64,000 nucleotides of DNA, taken from contig NZ_WJIF01000016.1 in NCBI RefSeq assembly GCF_009647605.1, positions 1-64,000 on the forward strand, written 5' to 3'. The DNA is from Agromyces agglutinans. Lineage in GTDB: Bacteria; Actinomycetota; Actinomycetes; Actinomycetales; Microbacteriaceae. Positions 18,813 to 27,486 of this stretch are shown here, in pieces. Within the stretch, counting starts at the first letter, position 1. Each line of letters starts with the position of its first letter. Under the pieces are notes generated by a model. It ran no database searches. It was not told where the DNA came from and was given only the letters and a program-made list of their open reading frames with translations. The position numbers were made by a program, and so were the translations under genes.

Positions 18813-18861
18813 GGAACCGTTTCCAGCGACCACGCTAGGACACAGTCGTCGTCGCGCACAA
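18813..18861 (-). promoter_or_regulatory. Promoter and operator of the aglEFG-like operon
   Basis: Reading leftwards: -35 TTGTGC (18856-18861), an 18-bp spacer and -10 TAGCGT (18832-18837). The imperfect palindrome GGAAACGGTTCC (18813-18824) begins 8 bp after the -10, about the transcription start, as expected for repression by a LacI-type protein. Confidence 0.65.
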
Positions 18862-18967
18862 GGCGACGACGGTCACGATCCGGAAACCATGCGCGCCGAG
18901 CCCGGCGAAACGGTGAGAGCGCGATCACGATCGGAGATGACGCCCGGCGCGACGGCTCGCTTGACGA

Positions 18968-18983
18968 GTGGAACCGGTTCCAC
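18968..18983. promoter_or_regulatory. LacI-type operator, perfect palindrome
   Basis: GTGGAACCGGTTCCAC is a perfect 16-bp palindrome with a central CG. It shares GGAA..TTCC half-sites with the operator at 18813 and lies 60 bp before the LacI gene at 19044, so it probably serves autorepression. Confidence 0.7.
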
Positions 18984-19043
18984 CGCTGCTCGGGAGCGAG
19001 CGCTATGCTCGGCAGCGGGAACCGCCCGATGGAGGGAGGCGCG

Positions 19044-20069
19044 ATGGCCGCGATCAGCGATGTCGCGCGTCTCGCGGGGGTCTCGAAGGCCACGGCGTCG
19101 CGCGCGCTCTCGGGTCGGGGCCACGTCGCGCCGGCCACTCGGCACCGGGTCGAGCAGGCCGCCGCCGAGATCGGCTACATCGCCTCCCCCGACGCCGCCA
19201 GCCTCGTCACCGGCCGCACGATGAACGTCGGCGTCGTCATCCCGTACGTGAACCGCTGGTTCTTCGGCGAGGTGCTCGAGGGCGTCGAGACCGCCCTGCT
19301 GGCAGCCGGCTACGACCTCACGCTCTACCACCTCGGCGAGCCGGGGCCCGAGCGGCGGCGGGTGTTCGACTTCTTCCTCGCCCGCAAGCGGGTCGACGCC
19401 GTCCTCGCCGTCGGCATCGACCTCGCTCCGCACGAGGTCGAATCGCTCGATCGCCGCGAGAAGCCGATCGTGCTGCTCGGCGGCAGCGGCGCCGGTGCGG
19501 CCCGGCTGTCGATCGACGACCGGGCGATCGGCCAACTCGCCACCGAGCATCTGCTGCACCTCGGCCACACGCGCATCGCGCACCTCGCCGGGCTGGGCGC
19601 GGCCGCCCACGGCCACAGCGTCCCGGGCCTGCGGCGCCGCGGGTTCCTCGAGGCGATGTCGGCGGCCGGCCTCACCCCGGCCGGCCGGGCGCACATCGTC
19701 GAGGCCGAGATGTCGCTGCCCGGCGGCTACGTGTCGGGGCTGCAGCTGCTCGGACACCCCGGCCGCCGCCCGACCGCCGTCTTCGCGGCCTCCGACGAGG
19801 TCGCCTTCGGGCTCATGCGCGCCGCCGACCGGCTCGGCATCTCGATCCCGGGCGAGCTCTCGGTCATCGGCGTCGACGGGCACGAGTACGCCGACCTCTT
19901 CGGCCTCACGACCGTCGAGCAGCACCCGGCCGAGCAGGGCGCGCTCGCCGTCGAGGTGCTGCTGCGCCTGCTCGGCGAGGGCGACGCGGTGGACCCGCTC
20001 CCCGACTCCGGCGCCCCGCTGCCGACCCGGCTCGTCGTGCGTTCGAGCACCACGAGCGCGCCCCGCTGA
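19044..20069 (+). CDS. LacI-family regulator of the aglEFG-like operon
   Basis: A 341-residue repressor. The HTH is at the very N-terminus (ISDVARLAGVSKATASRALS, residues 4-23) followed by the hinge helix and sensor domain (VGVVIPYVNRWFFGEVLEG; FAASDEVAFGLMRAADRLG; VIGVDGHEYADLFGLTTV). ATG 19044 has GGAGGGAGG just upstream. It is divergent from the AglE-like gene and both flank GGAA-ACGG-TTCC-type palindromes, so it most likely represses that operon until an alpha-glucoside or derivative is present (inferred). Confidence 0.88.
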   Translation: MAAISDVARLAGVSKATASRALSGRGHVAPATRHRVEQAAAEIGYIASPDAASLVTGRTMNVGVVIPYVNRWFFGEVLEGVETALLAAGYDLTLYHLGEPGPERRRVFDFFLARKRVDAVLAVGIDLAPHEVESLDRREKPIVLLGGSGAGAARLSIDDRAIGQLATEHLLHLGHTRIAHLAGLGAAAHGHSVPGLRRRGFLEAMSAAGLTPAGRAHIVEAEMSLPGGYVSGLQLLGHPGRRPTAVFAASDEVAFGLMRAADRLGISIPGELSVIGVDGHEYADLFGLTTVEQHPAEQGALAVEVLLRLLGEGDAVDPLPDSGAPLPTRLVVRSSTTSAPR

Positions 20070-20088
20070 GCGACGCCGGGCGCCCTCC

Positions 20089-21336
20089 TCAGGCCGCGTC
20101 GCCGATGAGGATCGCCTCGGCCTCGGCCGGGGCATCCGTCTCGGTCTCGTCGGCGTCGGCCCGGGCGAGCGCCTTCGCGCTGCAGACGACGATCACCGCC
20201 GCGACGAGCACCGACGCCGCGCCGGCCCAGTACGGCGCGGCAGGCGAGAGCAGCTTCGCCAGCTCGGTCGCCGCGGGCGGCGCGATGGCGCCGCCGAGGA
20301 AGCGCACGCCCGAGTACGCACCGGATGCCACGACGCGCGGCAGCTCGGTCGCGCCCATGACGCACTCGGTGAGCACCGTGTTGAGCACGCCCAGCACGAG
20401 CCCGCCCGCGATGATCAGCCCGACCAGCACCGCGACGTCGTCGATGAAGAGCGCGCACGCGGCGAGGTCGAGCGCGAGCAGGGGCAGGGCGACCCAGAGC
20501 ACGCGTGAGCGGCGCACGCGCGCGGTCAGCCATGGCGCGACGAACACCGAGGTGATCGCAAGGCCCACGCCCCAGCCGAAGAAGGTGAGCCCGAGTCCCC
20601 AGACGTCGAACATCAGCACGAACGGCGAGTAGGCCAGCATCACGAAGAAACCGATGTTGTAGAAGAGCGCCGCGAGGGCGAGCGCGAGCAGCGTCGGGTT
20701 GCCGAGCGCCCTGACCGAGGCGCTCAGCTTCGTCGGCCGGAACTCGGCCGGGTCGTCCTTCCGCAGCAGCACCGTGATCGCGATGAACGCGAAGGCCATG
20801 AGCGCCGCGGTGCCGAAGAACGGACCGCGCCAGCTGACGTCGCCGAGCGCGGCGCCCACGAGCGGGCCGATCGCGATGCCGAGGCCGAGCGCCGCCTCGT
20901 AGAGCACGATCGCCGCACCGGTGCCGCCCGAGGCCGCTCCGACGATCGTCGCGAGCGCCGTCGAGATGAAGAACGCGTTGCCGAGGCCCCAGCCGGCGCG
21001 GAAGCCGATGATCGCCTCGACGTCGTTCGAGAGGCCGGCGGCGGCGGCGAACACGATGATCAGCGCGAGGCCGATGAGCAGCGTCTTCTTCGGACCGATC
21101 CGGCTCGAGACGAAGCTCGTGACGAACATCGCGAGTCCGGTGACGGCCAGGTACGCCGTGAACAGCATCTCGGCCTCGGTGGGCGTGGCCTCGAGGCTCT
21201 CGGCGATCGCCGGGAGGATCGGATCGACCAGGCCGATGCCCATGAACGAGATGACGCTCGCGAACGCGACGGCCCAGACCGCCTTCGGCTGCTTCAGAAT
21301 CGATCCGGATGCCCCGTGCGCCGTGCCGCGGCTCAC
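20089..21336 (-). CDS. MFS transporter
   Basis: A 415-residue, 12-segment MFS exporter of the Bcr/ProP-type drug-resistance group: SFMGIGLVDPILPAIAESL in TM1, SSRIGPKKTLLIG (motif A) between TM2 and TM3, and GRAxG-like packing in TM5. The GTG at 21336 overlaps the stop of the MarR gene (GTGA), so the two are coupled and the MarR protein probably regulates the pump. A 20-residue acidic tail rich in Asp, Glu and Ala ends the protein. Confidence 0.85.
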   Translation of the reverse strand: MSRGTAHGASGSILKQPKAVWAVAFASVISFMGIGLVDPILPAIAESLEATPTEAEMLFTAYLAVTGLAMFVTSFVSSRIGPKKTLLIGLALIIVFAAAAGLSNDVEAIIGFRAGWGLGNAFFISTALATIVGAASGGTGAAIVLYEAALGLGIAIGPLVGAALGDVSWRGPFFGTAALMAFAFIAITVLLRKDDPAEFRPTKLSASVRALGNPTLLALALAALFYNIGFFVMLAYSPFVLMFDVWGLGLTFFGWGVGLAITSVFVAPWLTARVRRSRVLWVALPLLALDLAACALFIDDVAVLVGLIIAGGLVLGVLNTVLTECVMGATELPRVVASGAYSGVRFLGGAIAPPAATELAKLLSPAAPYWAGAASVLVAAVIVVCSAKALARADADETETDAPAEAEAILIGDAA

Positions 21337-21809
21337 GCGACGGCCCCCTCGCGCGCAGCGACGTCGGCACGCTCCATGCGGGCGCCGAGGATCGCGACGG
21401 CCGTTTCGAGCACGCTGCGCTCGGCGTCGTCGAGGTCGGCGAAGTGGGGGGCCATCGCCGCGGAGAGCTCCTCGCGCCACGCGTCGAGGGCGGCGAGCCC
21501 GCGCGGATCGGCGGAGATCAGCCAGGCGCGGGCGTCGCCGGCATCGGCGATGCGCCGCACCCAGCCGCGCTCGTCGAGCGCGTGTACGAGCTTGGTCATG
21601 GTCGGCTGCGAGACGCGGCTGACCCGTGCGAGCTCGCCCAGCCGCATCGCCCCGAGGTCGCGCAGGACGCTGAGCGTGCGCCAGGTGGCGGGAGACTCCG
21701 CACTGCCGGTCGCAGTGGCGGCCAGGCGCGTAAGCCGGTGGTTGACCGCGACGAGCCGGCCGATGAGGTCGGTCAGCCGCGGATCGGTGGAGGCATCCGT
21801 GAACTGCAT
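21333..21809 (-). CDS. MarR-family regulator
   Basis: A 158-residue winged-helix repressor: LRDLGAMRLGELARVSRVSQ and PTMTKLVHALDERGWVRR form the DNA-reading region, followed by the wing ADAGDARAW. It is coupled to the MFS gene downstream. The ATG at 21809 has no Shine-Dalgarno site; a -10 TATAGT ends 6 nt before it, so the mRNA is probably leaderless. It likely represses its own operon through the inverted repeat at 21821-21833. Confidence 0.87.
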   Translation of the reverse strand: MQFTDASTDPRLTDLIGRLVAVNHRLTRLAATATGSAESPATWRTLSVLRDLGAMRLGELARVSRVSQPTMTKLVHALDERGWVRRIADAGDARAWLISADPRGLAALDAWREELSAAMAPHFADLDDAERSVLETAVAILGARMERADVAAREGAVA

Positions 21810-21815
21810 AGCCCA

Positions 21816-21833
21816 ACTATATAGGCGATCTAT
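21816..21833 (-). promoter_or_regulatory. Leaderless promoter and MarR-type operator
   Basis: -10 TATAGT occupies 21816-21821 on the minus strand, 6 nt before the MarR ATG. The inverted repeat ATAG-N5-CTAT (21821-21833) overlaps its edge. Confidence 0.55.
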
Positions 21834-21876
21834 GCATATGCGGCCCACCCGACGATTCCGCGCATTCCCGCGGGTG

Positions 21877-21894
21877 TGAGAAACCCCTTTCTCG
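21877..21894. promoter_or_regulatory. Upstream operator-like repeat of the 22086 operon
   Basis: TGAGAAACCCCTTTCTCG has TGAGAA/TTCTC(G) arms like the site exactly 100 bp downstream, with a mismatched centre. Together they could support looping by the LacI-type regulator at 25582. Confidence 0.45.
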
Positions 21895-21933
21895 GAATCG
21901 GTCTCGATCTCGGCATCAGTTTCGGGAAAGCGG

Positions 21934-21994
21934 TTGCGAACGCCCGAGGACATGGGGTAGAAACGTCTCCAGTCGCTGAGATAGCGCTTTCTCA
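21934..21994 (+). promoter_or_regulatory. Promoter and operator of the 22086 ABC operon
   Basis: -35 TTGCGA (21934-21939), an 18-bp spacer, -10 TAGAAA (21958-21963), and the near-perfect 18-bp palindrome TGAGATAGCGCTTTCTCA (21977-21994) about 14 bp after the -10. That position fits repression by the LacI-type protein encoded at the end of the same operon. Confidence 0.65.
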
Positions 21995-22085
21995 GACGGT
22001 GATCAACGAAGATGACTGGAGCATCCGTGCCAGAGATGACAACCCCCGGCGGGCCCGCCCGCCCGCTGCATCGGCGAGGCGGCGC

Positions 22086-23015
22086 ATGAGCGCCCTCGGC
22101 GAGCTGCGCAGCTTGAAGGGCGCGGCCGCCCCCAAGCAGCGCAAGCAGAACAAGGCGGCCTTCCTCTTCCTGCTCCCGTGGTTCGTCGGCCTCGCGCTCA
22201 TCACCGTCGGGCCGATGGTCGCGTCGTTCGCGCTCTCGTTCACGAGGTACAACCTGCTGAGCCCGCCCCGGTTCAACGGCGTCGAGAACTACATCCGGAT
22301 GCTCGAGGACGAGCGGCTGCACAAGGCCCTGGTCGTGACCTTCCAGTACGTGCTGGTCTCGGTTCCACTGCAGCTGGGTCTCGCCCTCGTGCTGGCCCTC
22401 GTGCTGGACCGCGGCCTCCGCGGCCTCGCCCTGTACCGATCGGCCTTCTACCTGCCGTCGCTGCTCGGTGCGAGCGTCGCGATCGCCATCCTGTGGCGCC
22501 AGCTCTTCGGCGTCGACGGGCTGATCAACATCGCGCTCGGATGGTTCGGCATCGAGGGCCAGGGCTGGATCTCCAACCCCGAGACCGCCCTCGGCACCCT
22601 CATGATCCTGAACGTCTGGACCTTCGGCGCCCCGATGGTGATCTTCCTCGCCGGCCTGCGGCAGATCCCCGTCATGTACTACGAGGCGGCCTCGGTCGAC
22701 GGCGCGAACCGCATGCAGCAGTTCCGGCACATCACGCTGCCGATGCTGACACCGATCATCTTCTTCAACCTGATCCTGCAGCTCATCGGCGCCTTCCAGT
22801 CGTTCACCCAGGCGTTCGTCGTCTCCGGCGGAACGGGCGGCCCCGTCGACTCGACGCTGTTCTACACGCTGTACCTCTACCAGCAGGGCTTCGCGAACCT
22901 CAACATGGGGTACGCCTCGGCCATGGCCTGGCTGCTCCTGGTGATCATCGCCGCGCTCACCGCCATCAATTTCTGGGCCTCGAAGTATTGGGTGTTCTAC
23001 GATGACCAAGACTGA
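22086..23015 (+). CDS. Sugar ABC permease, MalF/UgpA-like
   Basis: A 309-residue permease with six membrane segments; the first is FLFLLPWFVGLALITVGPMV. The EAA motif reads EAASVDGANRMQQFRHITLP (about 200-219). The ATG at 22086 is preceded by GAGGCGG; family similarity begins soon after, so the longer frame to 21876 is rejected. It is the first gene of an importer operon and overlaps the next permease by 14 bp. No ATPase gene is present in the operon. Confidence 0.9.
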   Translation: MSALGELRSLKGAAAPKQRKQNKAAFLFLLPWFVGLALITVGPMVASFALSFTRYNLLSPPRFNGVENYIRMLEDERLHKALVVTFQYVLVSVPLQLGLALVLALVLDRGLRGLALYRSAFYLPSLLGASVAIAILWRQLFGVDGLINIALGWFGIEGQGWISNPETALGTLMILNVWTFGAPMVIFLAGLRQIPVMYYEAASVDGANRMQQFRHITLPMLTPIIFFNLILQLIGAFQSFTQAFVVSGGTGGPVDSTLFYTLYLYQQGFANLNMGYASAMAWLLLVIIAALTAINFWASKYWVFYDDQD

Positions 23016-23937
23016 CCCCTCGACCGACCTCGCGCCGCTGACCGAATCGGTCGTGACCGGACTTCCGCCCGAGCGAGTGCGCGAAGCGCGCCGCCGCCGG
23101 CATCCGTTCCGCAAGCCGGTGACGAGCATCCTGCGCCACGCGTTCCTCATCGCGGCCGCCGTGCTGATGCTCTACCCGGTGATCTGGATGGTCGTCAGCT
23201 CGTTCCGCCCGACCGAGCTGATCTTCCGCGAGGCCGGCCTCGTCTTCGACAGCTTCGAGATCTCGAACTACGTCGAAGGATGGAACGCCCTGTCGTACCC
23301 CTTCAACGTGTACCTGCTGAACTCGGGGCTCGTCGTCGTCGGCTCGATCATCGGCAACCTGGTCTCGTGCTCGCTCGCGGCCTACGCGTTCGCCCGGCTC
23401 GAGTTCACGGGCAAGAAGTTCTGGTTCGCGATCATGCTGCTGAGCATCATGCTCCCGATCCACGTGATCATCGTGCCGCAGTACGTCATGTTCTCCCAGC
23501 TCGGCTGGGTCAACACGTTCCTGCCGCTGATCGTGCCGAAGCTGCTCGCGACCGACGCGTTCTTCATCTTCCTGATGGTGCAGTTCATCCGCGGCATCCC
23601 GCGCGAACTCGACGAGGCCGCACGCATCGACGGGGCGGGGCATCCGCGGATCTTCCTGCAGATCATCCTGCCGCTCATGGTGCCCGCGCTCGCGACCACC
23701 ACGATCTTCACGTTCATCTGGACCTGGAACGACTTCTTCAGCCAGCTGATCTTCCTGACCAAGCCGAGCCTCTACACCGTGCCGCTCGCCCTGAACGCGT
23801 TCCAGGACGCGCAGAGCTCGACCGACTTCGGCGAACTGTTCGCGATGAGCGTCGTCTCGCTCATCCCGATCTTCCTGATCTTCCTCTTCGGCCAGCGGTT
23901 CCTCATCAAGGGCATCGCCACGACGGGGATCAAGTGA
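23002..23937 (+). CDS. Sugar ABC permease, MalG/UgpE-like
   Basis: A 311-residue permease with six membrane segments; AAAVLMLYPVIWMVVSSFRP is the first, and the EAA motif EAARIDGAGHPRIFLQIILP is at about 208-227. It forms the transmembrane pair with the product of 22086-23015, whose stop it overlaps by 14 bp. The binding protein follows 95 bp downstream. Confidence 0.9.
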   Translation: MTKTDPSTDLAPLTESVVTGLPPERVREARRRRHPFRKPVTSILRHAFLIAAAVLMLYPVIWMVVSSFRPTELIFREAGLVFDSFEISNYVEGWNALSYPFNVYLLNSGLVVVGSIIGNLVSCSLAAYAFARLEFTGKKFWFAIMLLSIMLPIHVIIVPQYVMFSQLGWVNTFLPLIVPKLLATDAFFIFLMVQFIRGIPRELDEAARIDGAGHPRIFLQIILPLMVPALATTTIFTFIWTWNDFFSQLIFLTKPSLYTVPLALNAFQDAQSSTDFGELFAMSVVSLIPIFLIFLFGQRFLIKGIATTGIK

Positions 23938-24032
23938 CCGGCCCCACCGGTCGCACCACCATCACCATCCGCACCACCAGCACCACGCTCATTCCCCGAG
24001 CACCTCACGACAGCACCAGGAAGGAACCGACC

Positions 24033-25358
24033 ATGCGAGGCATCACACGACGCCGTGCCGGGTTCGTCGCAGCCATCGGCGCCGCGACGCTCGTCCTCAC
24101 GGCGTGCGCCGGCAACGACGCCGGCGGCGGCGAGGCCGCAGCCCCCGAACTGAAGCTCAGCGACGAGCCAGTGACCCTCTCGTTCACGTGGTGGGGCAAC
24201 GACACCCGCCACGCCGCGACCGAGGAGATCATCGCCGCGTTCGAGGCCGAGTACCCGAACATCACCATCGAGCCGCAGTACACCGACTGGGCCGGCTACT
24301 GGGACAAGCTCTCGACGTCGGTCGCCGCGGGCGACATCCCCGACATCATCCAGATGGACGAGAAGCAGCTCTCGACCTACGCGGCCAACGGCGTGCTCGC
24401 CGACCTGGGCGAACTCTCGTCGATCCTCTCGACCGAGGACTTCCCCGAGGCCGTGCTCGGAACGGGTGCCCTCGACGGCACCCAGTACGGCGTGCCGGTC
24501 GGCATCAACTCGTACACGATCATCGCCAACAAGGACCTGCTCGACCAGTACGGCGTCGACCTGCCCGACGACGAGACCTGGACGTGGGACGACTTCGTCG
24601 CGACCGCCGAGGAGGTCGCGACGGCTTCGGGCGGCGCGATCGTCGGCACCCAGTCGTGGGGCTTCGAGGACGGCGGCCTGAACAACTGGCTGCGCCAGCA
24701 CGGCGAGTCGCTGTACGACGGCGCCGAGGTGGCCGCCAGTGAAGAGACGCTCGCCGGTTGGTGGGAGTTCCTGCTCGAGGCGACCGAGGCCGGCGCGACG
24801 CCCGACCCCGCCGCGACCATCGAGCGCGAGTCCGGCGGCCTCGCCGAATCGTTCACCGCGACGAACGCCTCGGCGTTCGGCCCGTGGTGGTCGAACCAGG
24901 TGCAGGCGCTGCGCGACGCGAGCGGCCAGGACCTCGTCGCCCTGCGCGTGCCCTCGACCGCTGACGGCAGCGCGTACTACAAGCCGTCGATGTTCTGGTC
25001 GGCCTCGGCCAAGACCGAACACCAGGCCGAGGTCGCGACCTTCCTCGACTTCCTCGCCAACAGCGAGGAGGCGGCCGACCTGCTGCTCGCCGAGCGCGGC
25101 GTCCCGGCCAACGAGAAGATCCGCGAGTACATCACGCCCAAGCTCGACGAGGTCAACCAGACCGTCGTGGAGTTCCTCGACGGCCTCGCCCCCGAGGTCG
25201 GCGACGCCCCGCCGGCCACGCCCCCGGGCGGCGGCGCGATCGAGACGATCATCGACCAGCACACCCAGAAGGTGCTGTTCGGCGAACTGACCCCCGAGCA
25301 GGCCGCGACGAGCTTCATCGAGGAGCTCCAGCGGGCGCTCGACGACGCGGCGATCTGA
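24033..25358 (+). CDS. Sugar-binding lipoprotein
   Basis: A 441-residue extracellular solute-binding protein with a lipobox LTAC (Cys about 25). Mature residues VTLSFTWWGNDTRHAATEEI and the DIPDIIQMDEKQLSTYAA stretch are typical of family 1 oligosaccharide or polyol binding proteins. ATG 24033 has AGGAAGGA upstream. It completes the importer with the two permeases before it; substrate unknown, but the following DUF6807 fusion and oxidoreductase suggest a glycoside or sugar-acid pathway (inferred). Confidence 0.9.
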   Translation: MRGITRRRAGFVAAIGAATLVLTACAGNDAGGGEAAAPELKLSDEPVTLSFTWWGNDTRHAATEEIIAAFEAEYPNITIEPQYTDWAGYWDKLSTSVAAGDIPDIIQMDEKQLSTYAANGVLADLGELSSILSTEDFPEAVLGTGALDGTQYGVPVGINSYTIIANKDLLDQYGVDLPDDETWTWDDFVATAEEVATASGGAIVGTQSWGFEDGGLNNWLRQHGESLYDGAEVAASEETLAGWWEFLLEATEAGATPDPAATIERESGGLAESFTATNASAFGPWWSNQVQALRDASGQDLVALRVPSTADGSAYYKPSMFWSASAKTEHQAEVATFLDFLANSEEAADLLLAERGVPANEKIREYITPKLDEVNQTVVEFLDGLAPEVGDAPPATPPGGGAIETIIDQHTQKVLFGELTPEQAATSFIEELQRALDDAAI

Positions 25359-25387
25359 TCCACCCACCCGGCGCCCGGCCACCGGAC

Positions 25388-25480
25388 GCCACCCGACGGT
25401 CCCCCTGACCGCCACCCGACGGCCTGACCGTCACCACGACGGTCTGACCGTCACCCGACGGTTCCTCCCCGACCGTCACC
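25388..25480. repeat. Irregular short tandem repeats
   Basis: About four units of 19-25 bp built on (G/C)(T/C)CACCCGACGGtctGACC, starting at 25388, 25411, 25430 and 25450, with a partial fifth at 25475. They fill the gap after the binding-protein gene. Unit length and sequence vary too much for a CRISPR array. Confidence 0.7.
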
Positions 25481-25487
25481 CCTCGGG

Positions 25488-25518
25488 GCGGCTGCCGCAC
25501 CTCGCGTGCGGCAGCCGC
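25488..25518 (+). terminator. Strong hairpin between the ABC operon and the LacI fusion gene
   Basis: A perfect 13-bp stem (GCGGCTGCCGCAC and its complement) with a 5-nt loop CTCGC, followed by a C/T-rich tract TCCCCCTCATCTT. It probably ends or attenuates transcription of the 22086-25358 genes before the regulator gene. Confidence 0.75.
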
Positions 25519-25581
25519 TCCCCCTCATCTTCCCGGCGCCGAACGGCAGCCGCAGCCGACATCCTTCCGACGGAGGTCCAC

Positions 25582-27486
25582 GTGCCCAATCCGGCGCAGC
25601 GCCAGGTCACGATCGCCCAGGTGGCCGAGTACGCCGGCGTCTCGCAGGCTTCCGTGTCGCGAGTGCTCAACCGCAACGACAAGGTCGACCCGGCGATCTC
25701 GGCGAAGGTGCTCGACGCCATCGACAAGCTCAACTACTCGCCGAGCCAGATGGCGCGCAACCTCGTCCGCGGCCGCAGCAACACCGTGGCCCTGCTCGTG
25801 CCCGACCTCGAGAACCCGATGTTCCAGGGCGTCCTCAAGGGCCTCAGCCGCGAAGCCGCGCGCGACGGCTATCGCGTGCTCGTCGCCGACACCGCCGAGC
25901 GGGTCGCCGACGAGGAGGAGATCGCGATCGAGGCGCGCTCGCGCTGCGACGCCCTCGTGCTGGTCTCGCCGCGCATGCCGGCCGAGCGCCTCGAGGCGCT
26001 GCTCGAGCGAGTCCGCCCCACCGTCGTCGTGAATCGCCCCGTCGCGAGCGATCCGGCCGCCGAGCTCTCGGTCGACTACGCGCACGCCAGCCGCACGCTC
26101 GGCGAGCACCTCATCTCCCTCGGCCACACCCGCATCGCCTACCTCGCGGGCCCGCCGCAGTCCTACGCCGACAGCCTCCGCCGCCGCGGCCTCGCCGAGC
26201 TCGCCGCCCACCACCCGCAGCTCGAGGTCCGCGACCTCGCCGGCGGTTCGCAGGTCGAGGACGGCTACCGCGCCGCCGAGGCCGTGCTCTCCGCCGGAGT
26301 CACCGCCGTCGTCGCGTTCAACGACCTCGCCGCGCTCGGCCTGCTCGCGCGACTTCGCGAACTCGGCGTCGACGTGCCCGGCGAGCTCTCGGTCACCGGC
26401 ATCGACGACGTGCCCCTCGCCCGCTTCGCCGCTCCGGCCCTCACCACGATGTCGGTGCCGCGGCTCGAGCTCGGCGCCCAGTCCTGGCGGCGCCTGCGCG
26501 ATGCGATGGCCGGCGAGCCGGCGACGCATCCGCTCTCCTACCGCGCGATCCTCGAGGTCCGCGGCAGCACCGGGCCCGCGCCCGAGGCATCCGGCTGGCT
26601 GTCGCCCGGCCGCCCGGTGCTGCGACTCGGCCACCGCATCGTCGCCCGCTACGAGGAGGGCACGTCGATCGACGCCGTGCTCTCGCCGCGGCCGTTCCTG
26701 CACCCCGTCGAGACGCTCGGCGGCGTGCGCGTGACCGACGTGCATCCGACCGACCACCTGCACCACTTCGGCATCGGCGTCGCGATCCCCGACGTCAACG
26801 GAACCTCGTACTGGGGCGGACGCACGTACGTGCAGGGCGTCGGCTCGGTCATGCTCGAGAACCAGGGCCGCCAGCGCCGCGACGACGTCAGCGTCGATGC
26901 CGACACCCTCACCGAGCGGCTCACCTGGATCGACGAGCGCGAGGTCGCCCAGCTCAGCGAGGTGCGTACGCTCCGCGGGCGCGCCGTGCGGCTCGGCGAG
27001 CGCGACGCGTGGTCGATGGGCTGGCGGAGCGTCCTCACCGCGAACTTCGGCGCGCTGCGCATCGGATCGCCGGCCACGAACGGCCGGTCGGGTGCCGGGT
27101 ACGGCGGCCTGTTCTGGCGCTTCCCGCGATGGGATGCCACGGTCACGACCGCCGACGGCGTCGGCGAGCAGGCGGCGCACGGGTCGTCGTCGCCGTGGCT
27201 CGCGGTGACGGATGCCTCGCGCCGGGTCACCGTGCTGCTGATCCAGCCGGCCGGCGCACCGGCCCGGCCCTGGTTCGCCCGCGTCGCCGAGTACCTCGGC
27301 GTGGGGCCGGCGGTCGCGTGGGACGAGGTCGCCGAGGTTCCCGAGGGCGGCACGCTCGAACTCGGCATCGACGCACTGCTCATCGACCGGGCGATCACGG
27401 ACCCGGGCGAGCTCGCCGAACTCGCCGCCGCGCACGCCGCCGAGTGGCGTCCGGGCCCGACCGCGAAACCGGCCCCCAAGGGATGA
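25582..27486 (+). CDS. LacI-family regulator fused to a DUF6807/PmoA-like domain
   Basis: A 634-residue protein, about twice normal LacI length. Residues 1-340 form a complete LacI regulator: HTH TIAQVAEYAGVSQASVSRVL (10-29), sensor domain with VALLVPDLENPMFQGVLKGL and VTGIDDVPLARFAAPAL. Residues 365-625 resemble DUF6807 (PmoA-like) proteins: PFLHPVETLGGVRVTDVHP, DHLHHFGIGVAIPDVNGTS and WGGRTYVQGVG. DUF6807 proteins occur in sugar catabolic clusters, so the second domain may bind or modify the inducing sugar (inferred). GTG 25582 has GGAGG 6 nt upstream. The oxidoreductase gene overlaps its stop by 4 bp. Confidence 0.83.
   Translation: MPNPAQRQVTIAQVAEYAGVSQASVSRVLNRNDKVDPAISAKVLDAIDKLNYSPSQMARNLVRGRSNTVALLVPDLENPMFQGVLKGLSREAARDGYRVLVADTAERVADEEEIAIEARSRCDALVLVSPRMPAERLEALLERVRPTVVVNRPVASDPAAELSVDYAHASRTLGEHLISLGHTRIAYLAGPPQSYADSLRRRGLAELAAHHPQLEVRDLAGGSQVEDGYRAAEAVLSAGVTAVVAFNDLAALGLLARLRELGVDVPGELSVTGIDDVPLARFAAPALTTMSVPRLELGAQSWRRLRDAMAGEPATHPLSYRAILEVRGSTGPAPEASGWLSPGRPVLRLGHRIVARYEEGTSIDAVLSPRPFLHPVETLGGVRVTDVHPTDHLHHFGIGVAIPDVNGTSYWGGRTYVQGVGSVMLENQGRQRRDDVSVDADTLTERLTWIDEREVAQLSEVRTLRGRAVRLGERDAWSMGWRSVLTANFGALRIGSPATNGRSGAGYGGLFWRFPRWDATVTTADGVGEQAAHGSSSPWLAVTDASRRVTVLLIQPAGAPARPWFARVAEYLGVGPAVAWDEVAEVPEGGTLELGIDALLIDRAITDPGELAELAAAHAAEWRPGPTAKPAPKG

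Noticed and set aside
25388-25480. Possible CRISPR array
   Set aside because: Units vary in length and sequence, there are no true spacers and no cas genes are near.
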